Below, piece by piece: positions 11,119-14,060 of a stretch of 14,060 nt of DNA. The first letter of the stretch is position 1. Every line of letters starts with the position of its first letter. A program made the position numbers and the translations under genes. The stretch is from a bacterium. GTDB lineage: Bacteria > Patescibacteriota > Saccharimonadia > Saccharimonadales > UBA4665. A model generated the notes under the pieces. That model did no database searches, had not been told where the DNA came from, and saw only the letters and a program-made list of their open reading frames with translations. The stretch is taken from positions 1 through 14,060 of the forward strand of contig JAJZHX010000004.1 in the NCBI GenBank assembly GCA_021804315.1, given 5' to 3'.

Positions 11119-12399
11119 ATGCCAAAATTTCATAAAACCAGAGCTTTAGCTAGAAAACTTAACCCCTTATCTTTTAGAGTAGATATTGAGTTAACAGATG
11201 AAAATGTTAAGCTAGCTAGAAATTACGTCAAGGAATATTGGCAAAAAACCGAAAGGTTTCACCCTAAAGATGATGAAAGCTTGTTAGGTCTGCCAAACCC
11301 CTATCTTGTACCATCATATAAAGCTAAGACAGGTTTTGACTACAATGAGCTTTATTACTGGGATAGTTATTTTATGGTTCAGGGCATGCTTGATGCTGAA
11401 CACGAAGCATTAGTAAGCGGTATCTTAGACAACCTGATAGCTTTATTTAATAGATTTAAAATTATTCCTAATGCTTCGAGAACTTATCTAACTGGACGCA
11501 GTCAGCCACCTTTATTAACCAGCTTTATTTTTGATGTCTATAACACCTATAAAAAAGACAACCAATGGCTAAAAGACAAAATGTCAATTGCCGAAGCTGA
11601 ATATAAAACAGTCTGGCTTGGTGTTAAAAAACCTAATGAAAGACTGGTTTACCGAGGCCTTAGCCGTTACTATGACATCAATTATCTTCATGATCTCGCT
11701 GAAGCTGAAAGTGGATGGGATATGACCCCACGTTTTGATCGCCGGGCGCTTAACTTTTTACCGGTTGATCTTAATGCCTTGCTTTACAAATACGAAACCG
11801 ATTTTGCAAAAACAGCTACTATACTTGGTGACGATAGAAAAGCTGCCTACTGGGAAGATCAGGCTAAAATTAGACGCCAGACAATGGATGAGCTAATGTG
11901 GGACAAATTAAGAGGCCTTTACTTTGACTATAACTTTGTTAAACAAAAGCGAGGCGATATCGCCAGTCTAGCCAGTTACTTTCCGCTATGGGCAGGTATG
12001 GTTGACGATAAAAGGGCCGAAGTTTTAGTTAAATCCTTAAAACGGTTTGAACATAAAGGAGGCTTATCGACTACTGACTCATTGCCGATTAAACAATTTG
12101 TGATAGGTTCAGTACCAACCCAGTGGGCCTATCCTAATGGTTGGGCTCCACTGCATTTTATGGTTATCAAAGGTCTAGAACGTTACTCTCATCATAAAGA
12201 TGCCCGGCGGATTGCTATTAAATGGTTGAAAACCAATTTACTATGGTTTAATAACCAACAATTATTTCTTGAAAAATATAATGTGGTCGATCCTAGTAAA
12301 CCACCTACTAAAGGTCTATATCCTTCACAAACCGGTTTTGGCTGGACTAACTCAATTTTTGAGAGATTCTGCCAAGATTATGTTGATCGACTAGAATAA
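11119..12399 (+). CDS. Trehalase-like glycoside hydrolase (GH37 family fold)
   Basis: This 426-residue protein is an (alpha/alpha)6-barrel glycosidase of the trehalase family, with no signal peptide. Recognised blocks are NELYYWDSYF (76-85), IPNASRTYLTGRSQPP (116-131), ESGWDMTPRF (197-206), QWAYPNGWAP (335-344), LEKYNV (384-389) and GFGWTNS (406-412). By alignment with E. coli TreA, the catalytic acid D312 is D201 and the base E496 is E385, so hydrolysis should be possible. But three conserved positions differ: the Arg of the GGRF part of signature 1 is Asp, QWDYP of signature 2 is QWAYP, and GGEYP is KGLYP (Glu511 to Leu400). The substrate may therefore not be trehalose; a related alpha-glucoside or mannoside (as in GH63) is an alternative. 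At 426 residues it is shorter than the roughly 550 of TreA/TreF. metG follows after 42 nt on the same strand. Confidence 0.82.
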   Translation: MPKFHKTRALARKLNPLSFRVDIELTDENVKLARNYVKEYWQKTERFHPKDDESLLGLPNPYLVPSYKAKTGFDYNELYYWDSYFMVQGMLDAEHEALVSGILDNLIALFNRFKIIPNASRTYLTGRSQPPLLTSFIFDVYNTYKKDNQWLKDKMSIAEAEYKTVWLGVKKPNERLVYRGLSRYYDINYLHDLAEAESGWDMTPRFDRRALNFLPVDLNALLYKYETDFAKTATILGDDRKAAYWEDQAKIRRQTMDELMWDKLRGLYFDYNFVKQKRGDIASLASYFPLWAGMVDDKRAEVLVKSLKRFEHKGGLSTTDSLPIKQFVIGSVPTQWAYPNGWAPLHFMVIKGLERYSHHKDARRIAIKWLKTNLLWFNNQQLFLEKYNVVDPSKPPTKGLYPSQTGFGWTNSIFERFCQDYVDRLE

Positions 12400-12441
12400 A
12401 GTTGAGATTAAGCTAATAGTTCGCTAAGCTATTTTAAGGTA

Positions 12442-13881
12442 ATGAATCGATATTATGTAACCACATCTATTCCCTATGTTAATGGCGATCCCCATATTGG
12501 CTTTGCTATGGAGTTAGTTATTGCCGATGTTCTAGCTCGACAAGCTAAAAAACAAGGTTATGAGGTTATTTTTTCAACTGGTACTGATGAGCACGGCGGT
12601 AAGATAGAAGAAAAAGCCAAAGAATTAAATGTGTCGCCCAAAGAGTTCGCTGATACAGTAAGCACGCGCTTTAGAGAATTATCTGAGCTACTTAACATTT
12701 CTAATAACCGGTTTATTAGAACTACCGATAAAGGCCATGAACAAAGAGTTAAGCTAATCTGGCAAAAACTAAAAAAAGATATCTATAAAAGTAGTTATAT
12801 TGGTTGGTATTGTACGGGCGATGAAGCCTTCTTTACGGAAACGGAAGTCAAAAATCTAGGAGGAGTTTGTCCAAACCATAATAAAGCTTTTGAGAAAATT
12901 GAAGAAGAAAATTACTTCTTTAAACTGTCGGCTTATGAGGATCAAATTAAGCAAGCTATTTTAAGCGATAAATTTACAATAGTACCAGAATCTAAAAAAC
13001 ATGAAATATTAAACGTCATTAACGAAGGACTAGAAGATTTAAGTATATCCAGGCCAAAGACTAAGATTAGCTGGGGTATTCCAGTGCCAGGAGATAGTAC
13101 CCAGGTCATGTATGTTTGGTTTGATGCTCTGCTTAATTACATTACGGTCCTCGGCTATCCTGAGAATGATGACTTTAAAAACTTCTGGCCAGCTAATGTT
13201 CAGGTGATAGGCAAAGATATACTTAGGTTTCATGCAGCCATTTGGCCGGCTATCTTAATGAGCCTTAATGAACCTCTACCAAACAAGCTTTACGTTCATG
13301 GTTTTATTACGATTGACGAGCAAAAGATCAGTAAAAGTATTGGTAATGTGATCCATCCTAAAGACATCGTTGACCGCTTTGGTGTTGATGGCTTTCGTTA
13401 CTACTTTTTAAAATACATACCAAGTTATGATGATGGTGATTTTAGCTGGCAGAGAATAGCTGATGCCTATAATAACGAATTAGCCAATGAATTGGGTAAT
13501 GCTTTGCAACGGACTCTTACTATGGTTGAAAAATATGCTGACGGTAAATTAGTAGTTAAAAATAAAGCTGATCACGATATTACTCGCTACCTTGAAGCAC
13601 TAGATAACTGTCGATTTGACCGTGCACTTGATGAAGTCTGGAGTCATGTAAGAGGTCTTAATCAGTTCATTGATGAAGAAAAACCATGGTCACTAACTAA
13701 TCCTGAAGAACAAGAACATCTAAAAGACGTCTTATCTCATATGGTCGGAACTCTCTTTTTAATTGCTGATTTACTAGAACCTTTCTTGCCTGATACCTGT
13801 CAAACCATGAATGATCTATTAAGCCAGCCTAAGCTAGTTCCACCTAAAACCACCCTTTTCCCTAAAAGAGCTATCAACTAA
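12442..13881 (+). CDS. metG: Methionyl-tRNA synthetase
   Basis: Charges tRNA-Met with methionine. The 479-residue class I synthetase shows the first nucleotide motif as P17-H-I-G-F21 (HIGF for HIGH), FSTGTDEHG, the tRNA acceptor region GWYCTGDEAFFTETE, EENYFFKLS, MYVWFDALLNYIT, IGKDILRFHAAIWPA and K295-I-S-K-S299 (KMSKS-type). The connective-peptide knuckle has lone cysteines (YCTGDE, GVCPNH) and not the four ligands of zinc-binding MetRS, so it is probably zinc-free. The C-terminal helical anticodon domain (NRFDRALDEVW-like) is present, but the OB-fold tRNA-binding extension found in many MetRS is absent. The ATG at 12442 follows AAGG by 2 nt and a TATTTT by 6 nt, so a leaderless start is conceivable. 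tatD follows after 13 nt. Confidence 0.96.
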   Translation: MNRYYVTTSIPYVNGDPHIGFAMELVIADVLARQAKKQGYEVIFSTGTDEHGGKIEEKAKELNVSPKEFADTVSTRFRELSELLNISNNRFIRTTDKGHEQRVKLIWQKLKKDIYKSSYIGWYCTGDEAFFTETEVKNLGGVCPNHNKAFEKIEEENYFFKLSAYEDQIKQAILSDKFTIVPESKKHEILNVINEGLEDLSISRPKTKISWGIPVPGDSTQVMYVWFDALLNYITVLGYPENDDFKNFWPANVQVIGKDILRFHAAIWPAILMSLNEPLPNKLYVHGFITIDEQKISKSIGNVIHPKDIVDRFGVDGFRYYFLKYIPSYDDGDFSWQRIADAYNNELANELGNALQRTLTMVEKYADGKLVVKNKADHDITRYLEALDNCRFDRALDEVWSHVRGLNQFIDEEKPWSLTNPEEQEHLKDVLSHMVGTLFLIADLLEPFLPDTCQTMNDLLSQPKLVPPKTTLFPKRAIN

Positions 13882-13894
13882 AAGAGTTAAATTT

Positions 13895-14060
13895 ATGCAA
13901 CTTGTTGATACTCATTGTCATATTCAATCAATTGGCGCTAATAAGGGTGAAGCTAATACTCGCCTACTCTGGCATAAAGATAAATTCCTCACGCTTGATA
14001 AGGTTTTAAAAAGAGCTTTTGAACTAAATGTAACTAAACTTATCTGCGTCGGTTGTCAGC
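13895..14060 (+). CDS. tatD: TatD-family metal-dependent hydrolase, N-terminal part (cut by window edge)
   Basis: Fifty-five codons are visible before the window ends. The start MQLVDTHCHI carries the H-x-H metal-binding pair of the amidohydrolase-fold TatD DNases, followed by a spacer and a helix-strand segment (LKRAFELNVTKLICVGCQ), matching the family's AxxxGVxxxixvGt region. TatD proteins act as 3'-5' exonucleases or DNA-repair nucleases in the cytoplasm. The visible stretch between HxH and the second strand contains a polar insert (ANKGEANTRLLWHKDKF). It lies 13 nt after metG, the same order as in many Firmicutes and Actinobacteria (metG-tatD). No Shine-Dalgarno is seen, so co-translation from the metG message is likely. 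Confidence 0.9.
   Translation, partial: MQLVDTHCHIQSIGANKGEANTRLLWHKDKFLTLDKVLKRAFELNVTKLICVGCQ

Noticed and set aside
13039..13233. 64-codon minus-strand frame within metG
   Set aside because: Antisense to conserved MetRS motifs; no domain or ribosome-binding site.
1..14060. CRISPR arrays, insertion sequences, prophage genes, tRNA or rRNA genes
   Set aside because: No spaced direct repeats, transposase or phage-like frames, and no tRNA or rRNA cloverleaf or rRNA segments were seen other than the tmRNA.

Overview
The window is an AT-rich bacterial chromosome segment, densely packed with short intergenic gaps and read with the standard code (no in-frame UGA is needed). The gene set and style suggest a Candidate Phyla Radiation bacterium, most likely Saccharibacteria (TM7). 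The hints are compact operons, many genes with no Shine-Dalgarno, a small surface protein with an NTGPG-type sorting motif, an actinobacterial-style Rpf/YabE protein next to rsmA, a MetRS with HIGF in place of HIGH, and a divergent tmRNA. The assignment is an inference from style and should be tested with pgk, metG or rsmA phylogeny.

Layout. 1-456 (-): 5' part of a secreted or membrane-anchored acid phosphatase-like phosphoesterase, running off the left edge. 494-533: a rho-independent terminator for the minus-strand genes to its right. 641-1261 (-): TylF-type methyltransferase. 1303-1560 (-): single-domain rhodanese. 1612-2260 (+): Fur/PerR-family repressor overlapping a glutaredoxin. The rhodanese and repressor are divergent across a perfect 11-1-11 palindrome that covers both promoters. 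2336-2650 (+): small cell-surface protein with an LSNTG motif. 2712-6942 (+): pgk, tpiA and a PcrA/UvrD helicase. 6999-9050 (+): Rpf/YabE-like cell-wall protein and rsmA. 9083-9547 (+): MarR regulator. 9569-9832 (-): small hydrophobic protein of unknown function. 9908-10307 (+): tmRNA (ssrA) with its own promoter and terminator. 10346-10643: non-coding stretch with a strong inverted repeat. 10644-11051 (+): structured leader and an RRM RNA-binding protein. 11119-12399 (+): trehalase-like GH37 protein. 12442-14060 (+): metG and the start of tatD.

How the parts fit. The left part looks like a redox/thiol stress cassette: a PerR-like sensor, glutaredoxin and rhodanese under one operator. The middle is core metabolism (two glycolytic enzymes) and DNA repair. 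The Rpf, rsmA, metG and tatD genes are pieces of the widespread metG-tatD-yabE/rpfB-ksgA cluster, here split into two pairs separated by about 3.4 kb containing marR, the tmRNA, the RRM gene and the trehalase-like gene.

The least ordinary signals are the tmRNA (a T-arm loop lacking UUC and a 24-codon tag not ending in Ala-Ala), a run of promoters whose -10 boxes lie only 6 to 8 nt before the start codon (apparently leaderless mRNAs), the repressor palindrome, the folded leader of the RRM gene, and the trehalase-like protein that keeps its catalytic pair but has lost other signature residues.
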